From: Clostridium sp. Ade.TY | Lineage (GTDB): Bacteria > Bacillota > Clostridia > Clostridiales > Clostridiaceae | DNA: 64,000 nucleotides | Assembly: GCF_000498355.1 (NCBI RefSeq) | Contig: NZ_AVSV01000003.1 | Location: 248,001 to 312,000 of the forward strand | Direction: 5' to 3' | Shown: piece after piece, positions 33,464 to 43,094 of the stretch | How positions within the stretch are numbered: position 1 is the stretch's first letter | How the letters are laid out: each line of letters starts with the position of its first letter | Notes under the pieces: model-generated | The model's database searches: none | What the model was told of the DNA's origin: nothing | What the model saw: only the letters and a program-made list of their open reading frames with translations | Translations under genes and position numbers: made by a program

Positions 33464-35473
33464 TTGAATTTAGATTCATTTCAAAATAAAGCCATATGTG
33501 CTAAAGAGAGAAATATTTTAGTTGTTGCAGCTCCAGGTTCTGGAAAGACAACGGTTATTATAAACAGAATAAATTATTTAGTTAAAGAGCTTAATATACA
33601 TAATAAAAATATAATAGTTATAACATTTACTAAAGCTGCTGCATTAAATATGAAAGAGAGATATAAGAATAGATTTAGTAGAATTAGTTCACCTTTTTTT
33701 GGAACTTTTCATGGTCTTTTTTATAAAATGCTAATTAGGGAAGGTTATAATATAAATATAATAGAAGGTTATAAGGTAAATAAAATAATAGAAGGTATAT
33801 TAAAGAAATATTTTGATGATATAAATGAAGATAAAATAAAAGAAGTAATAAATAATATATCATTATTTAAAACATCTAGAGTAAGTTTAAGTGATTTTAA
33901 ACCATCATTAACAAAAGAAATATTTGAAGATTGTTTTAATGCTTATAGTGAATATAAAGAAAAAAATAATTTATGGGATTTTGATGATTTAGCTATCAAA
34001 GTTATAGAAATTCTTGAAAATGATAATAGACTTAAAGATGGATATAAAAATTTATTTAAATATATATTAGTAGATGAATTTCAAGATTGTGATGATCTTC
34101 AAATACAATTTTTAAAAATGATGAATGAAGATATAAATAATTATTTATTTGCAGTTGGAGATGAAGATCAATGTATATATTCCTTTAGAGGTTCAAAACC
34201 AGAATATATGGTCATATATGATAAAATTTTTAAAGATGCAAAAAAATATTATTTATCTAAAAATTATAGAAGTTCTAAAAATATAATAGATGGAGCTAAA
34301 TGTGTTATAGAAAAAAATATTCAAAGAAATAAAAAAGATATTATAGCAAATAAAGATACTGACGGTATTATAAAAATAAATAAACCTTATGATGAACAAA
34401 TACAAGGTGAAGGTATAGTTGATGAGATAAAATCTTTAGTAAAAAATAAAGGCTATAATTATAAAGATAACATTATATTATATAGGACGAATATGGAATC
34501 AATGACCTTTATTGATATATTTACTAGAAAGAAAATTCCTTTTACGTTATTAGATAAAGAATATAATTTTTTTGAACATTTTATATGCAAGGATATTTTG
34601 AATTATTTAAATTTATCAATAGATCCAAATAATAGAGAGTTATTTTTAAAAATAATAAATAAACCATTTAGATATGTTAGTAAAAGTAGTTTAGATTATG
34701 TTAGAAATTTTAGAGAATATAAAAATCCATTTGATATTTTAATAGGGAAGAAGGATACACCACCATTTCAAGCTAAAAAATTAGATGATTTAAAAAAAGA
34801 CATAAATTATTTATCAAAGTTATCATTAAATAGTGCAATTCAATTTATAATAAGTGATTTAGGATATTTAGATTATTTAAAAGAGTATTGTGATAAATTT
34901 AATCAAAACATAGATGACCTAGAAGAAATAATAGAGGAATTTAAAATTTCAGCTAATGGTTTTAATACAATATTTGAATTTTTTACTCATATAGATAATG
35001 TTAAAGAAGAAATAGAAAAATCAAAAGAAAGAACTGATGAAGATAGAGTAATATTAAGTACTATACATAGAGTTAAAGGTATGGAGTTTAAAAATGTATT
35101 TCTTGTAAATTGTAATGAAGATACAATACCTCATATATCAGCGGGAGAAGAAAATATAGAAGAAGAAAGAAGACTTTTTTATGTAGGAATAACAAGGGCT
35201 ATAGATAATCTTTATATATATGCTCCAAAGACAAAGGGAGGAAAATTTAAGGAAGTTTCAAGATTTATAGGTGAAACTGAATTTAAAAATGATGATGAAG
35301 TTCCAAGAGAGTTTAAAAAAGGCGTAAATATATTTCACAATGGAAGAAAAGAGCATGGTGTTATAGATAGTATAGATGGAGATAAAGTGAAAATATTATT
35401 TCAAGATGGTGCATCTAGAACTTTTTCTATAAAAGTATTATTAGAGAGAAATTTAATTACTATAATAGGATGA
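33464..35473 (+). CDS. UvrD/PcrA-like superfamily 1 DNA helicase
   Basis: The 669-aa 3'-5' helicase has the SF1A motifs in order: Q-motif DSFQNKAI, Walker A VAAPGSGKTTVI (about 20-31), VITFTKAAALNMKER, GTFHGLFY, VDEFQDCDDLQ, GDEDQCIYSFRG, NYRSSKNI, STIHRVKGMEF and YVGITRAIDNLYI. The last 50 residues form a Tudor-like domain (GVIDSIDGDKVKILFQDG) that in PcrA binds RNA polymerase. It is shorter than PcrA (about 740 aa) and lacks some 2B-domain length, so it may be a second, specialised UvrD paralogue. TTG start at 33464 follows GAGGAGGGAA. Confidence 0.9.
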   Translation: MNLDSFQNKAICAKERNILVVAAPGSGKTTVIINRINYLVKELNIHNKNIIVITFTKAAALNMKERYKNRFSRISSPFFGTFHGLFYKMLIREGYNINIIEGYKVNKIIEGILKKYFDDINEDKIKEVINNISLFKTSRVSLSDFKPSLTKEIFEDCFNAYSEYKEKNNLWDFDDLAIKVIEILENDNRLKDGYKNLFKYILVDEFQDCDDLQIQFLKMMNEDINNYLFAVGDEDQCIYSFRGSKPEYMVIYDKIFKDAKKYYLSKNYRSSKNIIDGAKCVIEKNIQRNKKDIIANKDTDGIIKINKPYDEQIQGEGIVDEIKSLVKNKGYNYKDNIILYRTNMESMTFIDIFTRKKIPFTLLDKEYNFFEHFICKDILNYLNLSIDPNNRELFLKIINKPFRYVSKSSLDYVRNFREYKNPFDILIGKKDTPPFQAKKLDDLKKDINYLSKLSLNSAIQFIISDLGYLDYLKEYCDKFNQNIDDLEEIIEEFKISANGFNTIFEFFTHIDNVKEEIEKSKERTDEDRVILSTIHRVKGMEFKNVFLVNCNEDTIPHISAGEENIEEERRLFYVGITRAIDNLYIYAPKTKGGKFKEVSRFIGETEFKNDDEVPREFKKGVNIFHNGRKEHGVIDSIDGDKVKILFQDGASRTFSIKVLLERNLITIIG

Positions 35474-35567
35474 TGTTTATAAATTATAAAATATAACTAA
35501 AAAAGATGATATAATTAACTCTAGAAGTCAGAATTTATATTTACCTTTAAGATTAGGAGGGAATAAG

Positions 35568-36788
35568 ATGATTAATATTTTGGATATGATTAATAGTAAT
35601 AATATTATTAATTTTAAAGAGGAAGCAAATAAAATAAAAGAGCAATTAATAAACATAAGAAGAGATATACATATGCATCCAGAAGTCGGATTTGAAGAAG
35701 TTAGGACTTCTAATTTAATAAAAAGCTTTTTAGAAAGTGAAGGTATTGAATATAGAAGTGTTGCAACAACTGGTGTTTGTGGGATTATAAAAGGAACAAA
35801 AGAAGGACCTATAAAAACAATAGCATTAAGAGCTGATATGGATGCACTTCCAATACAAGATAAAAAAACTTGTGAATATAGTTCAAAAATTCCAGGAAGA
35901 ATGCATGCCTGTGGACATGATGCACATACAACGATTCTTTTAGGTGCAGCAAAGATTTTAAATGATAATAAACATTTATTTAGTGGAAATATAAAATTAT
36001 TATTTGAGCCAGCAGAAGAAACTACTGGTGGAGCTAGTGTTATGATTGAAGAAGGAGTACTTGAAAATCCTAAAGTTTCAAAAGTTATAGGACTTCATGT
36101 AGCTGAAGATGTTGAATATGGAAAAATAAAAATAAAAAAAGGTGTAGTAAATGCTGCATCAAATCCATATAAAATAAAAATAACAGGAAGTGGTGGACAT
36201 GGAGCATCACCAAGTGCAACTATAGATCCAATAGTTATTGGTGCAAATGTTGTATCAACACTTCAAACAATAGTTAGTAGGGAAATTTCAGCAGTTAATC
36301 CGGCTGTTGTTACAGTTGGAACTTTTCATGGAGGAACAGCTCAAAATATAATTCCAGAGTCAGTAGAAATATCAGGTATTATAAGAACTATGACTCCAGA
36401 AGATAGAGCTTTTGCATGTAAAAGAGTTTGTGAAATATCAGAAGGAATAGCTATGACTGGAAGAGGAAAGGCAGAAGTTGCAATAGAAGAGAGCTATCCA
36501 TGCCTTATAAATAATGATGAGTGTGTAGATTTAGTGAAAAATGCTGCAATAAGCGTATTAGGAGCTGAAAATGTATTAGAACAAAAGGCTCCAAGTATGG
36601 GTGTTGAAAGTTTTGCATACTTTGCTATGGAAAGAGATTCAGCCTTTTATTTCTTAGGAACAGCAAATGTAGAAAAAGGAACAAATAAATCAGCTCATAG
36701 TAGTTTGTTTGATATAGACGAAGATGCAATACCATTAGGGGTTGCTATTCAGTGTCAATCAGCCTTTAATTATTTGACAATGGAATAA
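35568..36788 (+). CDS. M20-family amidohydrolase (N-acyl-amino acid/hippurate hydrolase type)
   Basis: The 406-aa metal-dependent amidohydrolase has IRRDIHMHPEVGFEE, ALRADMDALPIQD, MHACGHDAHTTILLG (metal ligands C/H/D) and EPAEETTGGA (catalytic glutamate and ligand). It probably removes an acyl group from N-acylated amino acids or related amides; the exact substrate is unknown. TTAGGAGGG precedes the ATG. The protein begins with about 17 residues more than many homologues. It is followed by an RluA gene 67 bases on. Confidence 0.9.
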   Translation: MINILDMINSNNIINFKEEANKIKEQLINIRRDIHMHPEVGFEEVRTSNLIKSFLESEGIEYRSVATTGVCGIIKGTKEGPIKTIALRADMDALPIQDKKTCEYSSKIPGRMHACGHDAHTTILLGAAKILNDNKHLFSGNIKLLFEPAEETTGGASVMIEEGVLENPKVSKVIGLHVAEDVEYGKIKIKKGVVNAASNPYKIKITGSGGHGASPSATIDPIVIGANVVSTLQTIVSREISAVNPAVVTVGTFHGGTAQNIIPESVEISGIIRTMTPEDRAFACKRVCEISEGIAMTGRGKAEVAIEESYPCLINNDECVDLVKNAAISVLGAENVLEQKAPSMGVESFAYFAMERDSAFYFLGTANVEKGTNKSAHSSLFDIDEDAIPLGVAIQCQSAFNYLTME

Positions 36789-36855
36789 ATAAAGATTAAT
36801 CTATAAAAATGAGAAAAAGATTTACTAAAGAACTTTAAATAGGAGTGATTATATA

Positions 36856-37827
36856 GTGAGAATAGAAATAGGTGCTAATGAAGCGGGCCAGAGACTGGAT
36901 AAATTCTTAAGGAAATTACTTAAGGATGTTCCGTTAAGTGCAATATTTAAAGCCCTTAGAAAAGGTGACATAAGAGTAAACGGTAAGAAACAAAAGGAAA
37001 AGTATACATTAGAAATAAATGATGTAGTTGAAGTTAGATATATACAAAGCAAAAAGATGATTGAAAGAGAAGAAAACTTTATAAAGGTTGATCCAAGATC
37101 ATTAAAAATAGCTTATGAAGATGAAAATATGGTTGTAGTTGAAAAGTGGCCAGGAGTATTAGTTCATCCTGATACTAATAAAAAAATTCCTACACTTACA
37201 GATTACGTTTTATCATATTTAAATGAAAAGGGTGATTACCTTCCAGAAAAGGAAGTAACATTTACACCAGCACCATGTAATAGACTTGATAGAAATACTT
37301 CAGGTATTGTATTATTTGGTAAGAATTTTGAGGGATTAAGAGAACTTAATGAAATAATTAGAGAAGGTAAAGTTAAAAAATATTATATGGCTTTAGTTAA
37401 AGGCAGAATAAAAGATGGCCTTTATAAAGGGTACATATTAAAAAATGAAGAAAGTAACATATCAAAAGTTTATGATAATAAAGTTAGAGATTCAAAAGAA
37501 ATATCAATGCAAGTTAAGACAATTCAAAGTGATGGATTATTTTCACTTTTAGAAATTGATTTAATAACAGGAAGAAGTCATCAAATAAGAGCGCATCTTT
37601 CACATATTGGTAATCCTATAATAGGAGATACTAAATATGGAGATAAGAAGTTAAATTCACATTTCTTAAATAAATATGGATTAAATTATCAGTTCTTATA
37701 TGCATATAAGTTAAACTTTAAAAATGTAGACGGAAAACTTGCTTATTTAAAAAATAAAATCATAGTAGAAGCTCTTCCACCTATATTTAAGAAAATTAAA
37801 CATGATGTATTTAAAATTAGATTATAG
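36856..37827 (+). CDS. RluA-family 23S rRNA/tRNA pseudouridine synthase
   Basis: The 323-aa protein has an N-terminal S4 RNA-binding domain (about 10-70, AGQRLDKFLRKLLKDVPLS) and the catalytic motif CNRLDRNTSGIVLFGK with the nucleophile D145 (usual form HRLDxxTSG; here N replaces H). ITGRSHQIRAHLSHIG is the second signature. It isomerises uridines in rRNA. GTG start at 36856 with AGGAGTG upstream. The flippase gene follows 14 bases after the stop, so the two are probably co-transcribed. Confidence 0.92.
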   Translation: MRIEIGANEAGQRLDKFLRKLLKDVPLSAIFKALRKGDIRVNGKKQKEKYTLEINDVVEVRYIQSKKMIEREENFIKVDPRSLKIAYEDENMVVVEKWPGVLVHPDTNKKIPTLTDYVLSYLNEKGDYLPEKEVTFTPAPCNRLDRNTSGIVLFGKNFEGLRELNEIIREGKVKKYYMALVKGRIKDGLYKGYILKNEESNISKVYDNKVRDSKEISMQVKTIQSDGLFSLLEIDLITGRSHQIRAHLSHIGNPIIGDTKYGDKKLNSHFLNKYGLNYQFLYAYKLNFKNVDGKLAYLKNKIIVEALPPIFKKIKHDVFKIRL

Positions 37828-37841
37828 ATAGGGGATTTAAA

Positions 37842-39464
37842 ATGAGGGAAAAGTCATCATCTACTAAAGGATTTATGATACTATCTCTTGCTGGAATAAT
37901 AGCTAAAGTTTTATCAGCGTTTTATGTACCACTTTTAACTAGAATTATAGGCACAGATGGGGTTGGTATATATTCTAGAAGTTATGAAGTGTTTATGTTT
38001 GTTTATGCGCTTACAAGCATGGGATGTCAGCCAGCTGTAGCAAAGATAGTAGCTGAAATAAGAGCTTTAGGAAATGAGAAAGATGCTATAAAGGCACTTA
38101 AAGTATCTAGGAAGATTTATGGTATAGTAGGATTAGTTCTGTCTATTTTAGTAATAGTTATAGCAGGACCACTTACTAATTTAATAAAAATTAGCAATGC
38201 AAAATTTGCAATTATGTTTTTAGCACCAAGTATAGTGTTAACTGCTATTTTATCTGCTTATAGAGGATATTTCCAAGGAAAAGATGAAATGACAGGAATT
38301 GCAATATCACAGGTGTTAGAACAAATATTAAATGTAGTAGTAAGTTTATTATTTGCATTCCTTTTTATACATATAAGCGAACCTATGGGAGCAGCAGGAG
38401 GAACAATAGGTACTTCTGTTGGAGCTTTGATTGCAATATTTTATCTTATATATGTTTATGATAAGAAAAAATTTGAAGAGGAAATTCTTACAGAAAATTT
38501 ACATGAAAAAAGGGTTACAACAAAGACTATTGTAAGAAAATTAATAAGATATGGTCTGCCAATAACTTTAAGTGCAGGTATACAGAACTTTGGTGGTCTA
38601 GTTGATATGGCAAATGTTAATTTAAGGCTTTTAAGTGCGGGATTTACAATAAACCAGTCTGATACGTTGTATGGATTATATTATCAATATAAGACGTTGC
38701 TTGGAGTGCCTCTTATAATAGTAACAGCACTTACAACTATTATATTGCCAGCTGTATCTAAGGCTTATGCATTAAAAGATAGAAAACAAATAAAAAGAAG
38801 TACAAATTTTGCCTTTAGAATAACATTTGCAATAACAATACCAGCAGCATTCGGACTTGCAATTTTAAGTGATGATATATATACAATACTATATGGAAGT
38901 TCTCAAGGTGCATATCTTATGAGCCTTGGATCTATAATACTTATACTTATGGCAATTGCGCAAGTAGAAGGAGTTATACTTCAAGGTATTAGTAGATTCT
39001 ATCCAATGATAATATCATTCTCGATTGGTATTATATTTAAAATTTTAGCAAACTATATATTTGTTGGAATAAGAGAAATAAATATAATGGGAGTATTAAT
39101 TGGTAATTTCTTATGTTATTTACTTCCGGTTATAATAAATCATAGAATAATAAGAAAAGCAATAAGAGCTAGAATTCCTATGGTTAGAAATTGTGTTAAG
39201 CCAGTAATAGCATCAGTTTGTATGGTTATAGTCATATTTTTATTAAAGCAACCTATAGAAATATTAGGTAGCTTTATTGGAACTGCAAAGATTGTTGTAT
39301 TTATATATACTTTAATATATACAATGATATTAGTTGCAATTGGGGGATTTGTATATGTTTATGTAATGATAGTACTAGGTGGAATAAGAAAGCTAGATAT
39401 AGAAGCAGTATCTCCTAGAGTATATAAAATTCTTCCAAGATTTATAAGAAAGAAAATAAGGTAA
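37842..39464 (+). CDS. MurJ/YtgP-type lipid II flippase (MATE-like polysaccharide exporter family)
   Basis: The 540-aa protein has about 14 helices and the MVF/SpoVB family start LSLAGIIAKVLSAFYVPLLT then RIIGTDGVGIYSRSYEVF. Its length matches B. subtilis YtgP (MurJ, 544 aa), the lipid II flippase. It moves lipid-linked peptidoglycan precursor across the membrane. AGGGGATT precedes the ATG; it is translationally close to the RluA gene. A SpoVB-like relative lies convergent to it (39497), separated by a palindromic terminator. Confidence 0.82.
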   Translation: MREKSSSTKGFMILSLAGIIAKVLSAFYVPLLTRIIGTDGVGIYSRSYEVFMFVYALTSMGCQPAVAKIVAEIRALGNEKDAIKALKVSRKIYGIVGLVLSILVIVIAGPLTNLIKISNAKFAIMFLAPSIVLTAILSAYRGYFQGKDEMTGIAISQVLEQILNVVVSLLFAFLFIHISEPMGAAGGTIGTSVGALIAIFYLIYVYDKKKFEEEILTENLHEKRVTTKTIVRKLIRYGLPITLSAGIQNFGGLVDMANVNLRLLSAGFTINQSDTLYGLYYQYKTLLGVPLIIVTALTTIILPAVSKAYALKDRKQIKRSTNFAFRITFAITIPAAFGLAILSDDIYTILYGSSQGAYLMSLGSIILILMAIAQVEGVILQGISRFYPMIISFSIGIIFKILANYIFVGIREINIMGVLIGNFLCYLLPVIINHRIIRKAIRARIPMVRNCVKPVIASVCMVIVIFLLKQPIEILGSFIGTAKIVVFIYTLIYTMILVAIGGFVYVYVMIVLGGIRKLDIEAVSPRVYKILPRFIRKKIR

Positions 39465-39468
39465 ATAA

Positions 39469-39498
39469 AAAGTGTAGGTAATTAATTACCTACACTTT
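39469..39498. terminator. Bidirectional terminator between two flippase genes
   Basis: AAAGTGTAGGTAATT (39469-39483) and its exact complement (39484-39498) form a 30-base perfect palindrome flanked by A and T. Confidence 0.88.
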
Positions 39499-40990
39499 AA
39501 TATTCCCCAAATTTAGAATAGTATATAAAAATAATAAATGTAACGGCGACGATCATTAATGTTTCTAGTGAACTTAATGGACTTAGTACGTTTTTTATAA
39601 ATATGTTTAAAACTAAAAAAGTTAATATTGATAATAGTACAAATATTATTATATTTGTTAATGATAAATTTATATCAACGTCCTTTTTTACTTCATGTAA
39701 GTTTAAAATTAGAGAAACAACTGATATTATAAAAAGATTTAAGCTATATCCATAAACATTAATTTGAGGTATTGAAGTAAATATGAATAAACAAATAAGT
39801 TCAAGAACTGCTATTATTAAAGAGTTTCTAACTATTATTCCTTGTTTATTTAATCCATTTAAAATTCCAAACATAGTTGATGAAGTGAAAAAAATTGGGG
39901 CAGATAAAGCGGCTATAAATATATAAGATCCAAGGTCATTTCTTCCATAAAATAAGTTTCCGAGTTCATAAGGAACTAGAGAACATATAACTGTAGTTGA
40001 TAATCCTAATAAGAATGCTATTTTCATAACTTTTTTTATTCTTAATGAAGCTTCATAAGTATTTCCACGACTTAATGTTTGAGATAAGTCAGGAATTAGT
40101 AGAGTATTAATTGAACCAACAACAATAAGTGGTATTCCTATTAAGGTTACAGCCATACCTGTATATTTTCCTATTAAAGCTAGTGCTTCAGAATAAGAAA
40201 AACCAGCAACCATAAGCCTTCGTGGAACTAATAAAGTTGACATTGTAGCAAAAATATTATTTAAAAATCCATTCAGGCATAAAGGTATAGAAATAACTAA
40301 AACATTAAAAAGAAGTTGCGCTCTTCCATCAGGTTTAAATCTAGGTTTTGGTAGTTTAGATACACATCTTCTATAATATATAAACAATAAAATTAAACTT
40401 TGTAATTCTCCAATTGCTAAAGATACATAAGCTAATGTTACTAAAGTTGATAAATTGTTTGATGCAAAGGAATATACTAATAAAGTTATTGTAATAATTC
40501 TCATAGCTTTTTCAAAAATATCAACAATTGCCGGAACGACAATTTTAGATACTCCTAAAAAATATCCTTTTAAAATATTACTTAGAGAAATGAAAACCAT
40601 TGCTGGACAAGTTACTCTTATGGCATTTATTGTTCTAGCATCATTTATTCCATATTTCCCTATATATGGGGATAATAAAAATACTACAATACCTATTAAT
40701 AAAGACCAAACGATATTAAATAGAGCAACTGTATTTATTGTTTTTGTTAAATTATTAGTTTGAGATTTTTCATAATAAACTGCTGAAACTTTAGATAGTG
40801 CAGCAACCACACCAGCAGTCATAAGACATATAAATAAGTTATACACTGGCATTATTATATTATAAAGACCGATACCTTCTGCACCTAATATTTTTGATAA
40901 ATATATTGAGAAAGCAAAACCTAAAAGGCCGGTCGTTATATTTGATGTTGTAAGTAAAAAAGAATTTTTAAAAAAATTATCCTTTTCCAA
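39497..40990 (-). CDS. spoVB: Stage V sporulation protein B-like flippase
   Basis: The 497-aa protein has about 14 helices and the SpoVB pattern NSFLLTTSNITTGLLGFAFS then IYLSKILGAEGIGLYNIIMP. SpoVB is needed for spore cortex peptidoglycan in B. subtilis (518 aa) and overlaps in function with MurJ/YtgP. The phrase GRAQLLFNVLVISIPLCLNG is the conserved central segment. Start is ATG with AAGGGGG upstream. It is divergent from the beta-propeller gene at 41141. Confidence 0.8.
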   Translation of the reverse strand: MEKDNFFKNSFLLTTSNITTGLLGFAFSIYLSKILGAEGIGLYNIIMPVYNLFICLMTAGVVAALSKVSAVYYEKSQTNNLTKTINTVALFNIVWSLLIGIVVFLLSPYIGKYGINDARTINAIRVTCPAMVFISLSNILKGYFLGVSKIVVPAIVDIFEKAMRIITITLLVYSFASNNLSTLVTLAYVSLAIGELQSLILLFIYYRRCVSKLPKPRFKPDGRAQLLFNVLVISIPLCLNGFLNNIFATMSTLLVPRRLMVAGFSYSEALALIGKYTGMAVTLIGIPLIVVGSINTLLIPDLSQTLSRGNTYEASLRIKKVMKIAFLLGLSTTVICSLVPYELGNLFYGRNDLGSYIFIAALSAPIFFTSSTMFGILNGLNKQGIIVRNSLIIAVLELICLFIFTSIPQINVYGYSLNLFIISVVSLILNLHEVKKDVDINLSLTNIIIFVLLSILTFLVLNIFIKNVLSPLSSLETLMIVAVTFIIFIYYSKFGEY

Positions 40991-41140
40991 AATTAAACCC
41001 CCTTTTATATAAGCTAAAGTGAATAATATTAAATATATGCACCTAACATATTAAATATTTTATTTAAAGGATTTAAATAATAGGAATATTATAGGAATGT
41101 TATAAAATATAAATTTAATAAGGGGAAAGGGGGATTAGTT

Positions 41141-42424
41141 ATGGCAAGATTTTTAAAGTTTTTTATAACTTCAATAGTGATAGTAACTATAGCAATCAGT
41201 ATGTATACTTATTCTAATAATCATACGGTTGATGTTTTGATGGAAGATATAAAAACAGAGTTATTTATTAAAGGTTGTGAAGGTGCCGTGGCTATTAGCG
41301 AAGGGGAAAAGGATGAATTATACATAGCTTATAATAGTGAAATAGTAAAAGTAGATAGTCAAAATAAAATAAAAATGGTACTTAAAGATTATAGTTTAAA
41401 TATTGATGATTTAATTTATAAAGATGGAACAATATATATATTATCAAATGAGAATTTGATTTCTATAGATAAAGAAGGAAATAAAAAGATACTTAAAGAT
41501 AATCTTTTATATAAAGGTGAAAATATAGATAGAAATTTATTGATAAAGGAAAATAGTTTATTAATATCAATTGGTGCTGCAACTAATTCTGGTATAGCAG
41601 AAAAAGATGGCATTAAAGATATATCCCCTATAAACTTGCAGTTAAACAATATAAATTATGGAAAGATAAAAACTGGAGCATTTAAAAATTATGGAGAATT
41701 TACAAAGGAAAATGAAGTGATAGTTGGAGAGGAGATAGGTAATGCATCTATAATAGAATTTAATATACAATCTTTAGAAACTACATTATTTGCATCTGGA
41801 ATTAGAAATATAGAATCTTATGATATAAATAGTAAAGGCGAAGTTTATGGAATAGTGGGCGGAATTGAAAATAAAGGAGAAAGAGCTGTAATTAGAGATT
41901 CTGATTATGTATATAATATTAAAAAAGGGTTGTGGTATGGGTGGCCGGATTTTAGTGGTGGAAATCCAATATCTTCTCCTAGGTTTACGGATTCGGATAA
42001 AATAAGTGAATTAATAAAAAATCCACCAGAAAAGAGAGGGCAGACTCCATATTATGAACATAATGATATAAATTCATTAAAGCAATTAGTTGTGGATAAA
42101 GATGGGGTTATAATTAATAAGGATGAGATAATATTATATGATGAAAAAGAGAATACTATATATTGTTTAACTAAAAATAATGTTTTAAAAAAGATGATTA
42201 AGTTAGATAAAGAAAGTAAAGTTCTTGATTTAACAATTTGTAATAATGCACTATTCTTATTAGATAGTGAAAATGGATATATTTATAAAGCTATAAAGGA
42301 CAGTGGATTCATAGGTGTAAATATTCCAAATGTTATTATTATATTAGTATCAATAATAATATTAATAATCTTAGGAGTAATAGTAATTAAATTAAAAAGA
42401 TATAATATTTTAAATAAAAAATAG
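41141..42424 (+). CDS. Membrane-bound beta-propeller protein of unknown function
   Basis: The 427-aa protein has one helix at each end (about residues 5-25 and 395-418) and an extracellular middle that looks like a six-bladed propeller: repeated short strands with YIAYNSEIVKVDSQ, IYILSNENLISIDKEG and a GLWYGWPDFSGGNP segment like that in PQQ-type glucose/sorbosone dehydrogenases. The catalytic residues of those enzymes are not visible. A scaffold or lectin-like role at the envelope is one option. GGGGAAAGGGGG precedes the ATG. A strong terminator follows. Confidence 0.75.
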   Translation: MARFLKFFITSIVIVTIAISMYTYSNNHTVDVLMEDIKTELFIKGCEGAVAISEGEKDELYIAYNSEIVKVDSQNKIKMVLKDYSLNIDDLIYKDGTIYILSNENLISIDKEGNKKILKDNLLYKGENIDRNLLIKENSLLISIGAATNSGIAEKDGIKDISPINLQLNNINYGKIKTGAFKNYGEFTKENEVIVGEEIGNASIIEFNIQSLETTLFASGIRNIESYDINSKGEVYGIVGGIENKGERAVIRDSDYVYNIKKGLWYGWPDFSGGNPISSPRFTDSDKISELIKNPPEKRGQTPYYEHNDINSLKQLVVDKDGVIINKDEIILYDEKENTIYCLTKNNVLKKMIKLDKESKVLDLTICNNALFLLDSENGYIYKAIKDSGFIGVNIPNVIIILVSIIILIILGVIVIKLKRYNILNKK

Positions 42425-42452
42425 TTAGCAATTTTTTCGCTAACTATTTTTA
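42417..42452 (+). terminator. Terminator after the beta-propeller gene
   Basis: ATAGTTAGC (42421-42429) pairs with GCTAACTAT (42439-42447); A- and T-runs flank it and the stop codon lies inside the 5' arm. Confidence 0.88.
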
Positions 42453-42579
42453 TTTAAAAGACAAAAACATTATATTGTAAAGATATAATGAAATAATATC
42501 TATATATGTATTTTATCTTTGATATACATATAAATAAATGATAATATATAGGTAAGTTATGGGTAGAGGGGTTGTTTTT

Positions 42580-43074
42580 ATGAAAAAAACTATAATTTTA
42601 AATCTTGAGAATATAAAAATTGAAGGGGATATTTTAGATGTTGCTTGTGAAAATTCTGGTATAGTATGTAGTTTTTCTGAAGAAGCTAAAGAAGAAATGG
42701 CCTTAGATAAAGCTTATGATGATATAGAATCTATAAAAGATAAAAAATATGATGCATGCACTTTTTTCTTTAATTTAAATTCTTTATGGACTTTAAATAA
42801 AAAAGAAGCATTAATTGATGAAGTATCAGAATGTTTAAAAGATAATGGAGAAATATATATATGGGATATAAATAAAAATGTAGGTGAATTGGTAGATAGT
42901 AAGCTTAGAGTTTTATTACCTAATGGAAAAATTGATGAATATAATATAAAAAATAATAATATTTTTTCTTCATCAAATTATGAAGAAACCAAAAGTATAC
43001 TTGAAAAAACTTTTGTTATAGAAGAAACTAAAGTTTGGGAAGATGTATATTTTATTAAAGGCGTAAAAATTTAA
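42580..43074 (+). CDS. Degenerate SAM-methyltransferase-like protein
   Basis: The 164-aa protein has the fold pattern of a class I methyltransferase (GDILDVACENSGIV for motif I, KYDACTFFFNLNSLW for the acidic loop, ECLKDNGEIYIWDIN for the post-loop), but the glycine-rich motif I is poorly kept (DVACENSG). It may bind SAM weakly or not at all. ATG at 42580 follows GAGGGG by eight bases; an ATG at 42559 lacks a good site. It precedes the B12-binding radical SAM gene by 20 bases and is probably co-transcribed with it, which suggests a paired role. Confidence 0.65.
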   Translation: MKKTIILNLENIKIEGDILDVACENSGIVCSFSEEAKEEMALDKAYDDIESIKDKKYDACTFFFNLNSLWTLNKKEALIDEVSECLKDNGEIYIWDINKNVGELVDSKLRVLLPNGKIDEYNIKNNNIFSSSNYEETKSILEKTFVIEETKVWEDVYFIKGVKI

Positions 43075-43094
43075 TCTTAGAGAGGAAGAATTTC

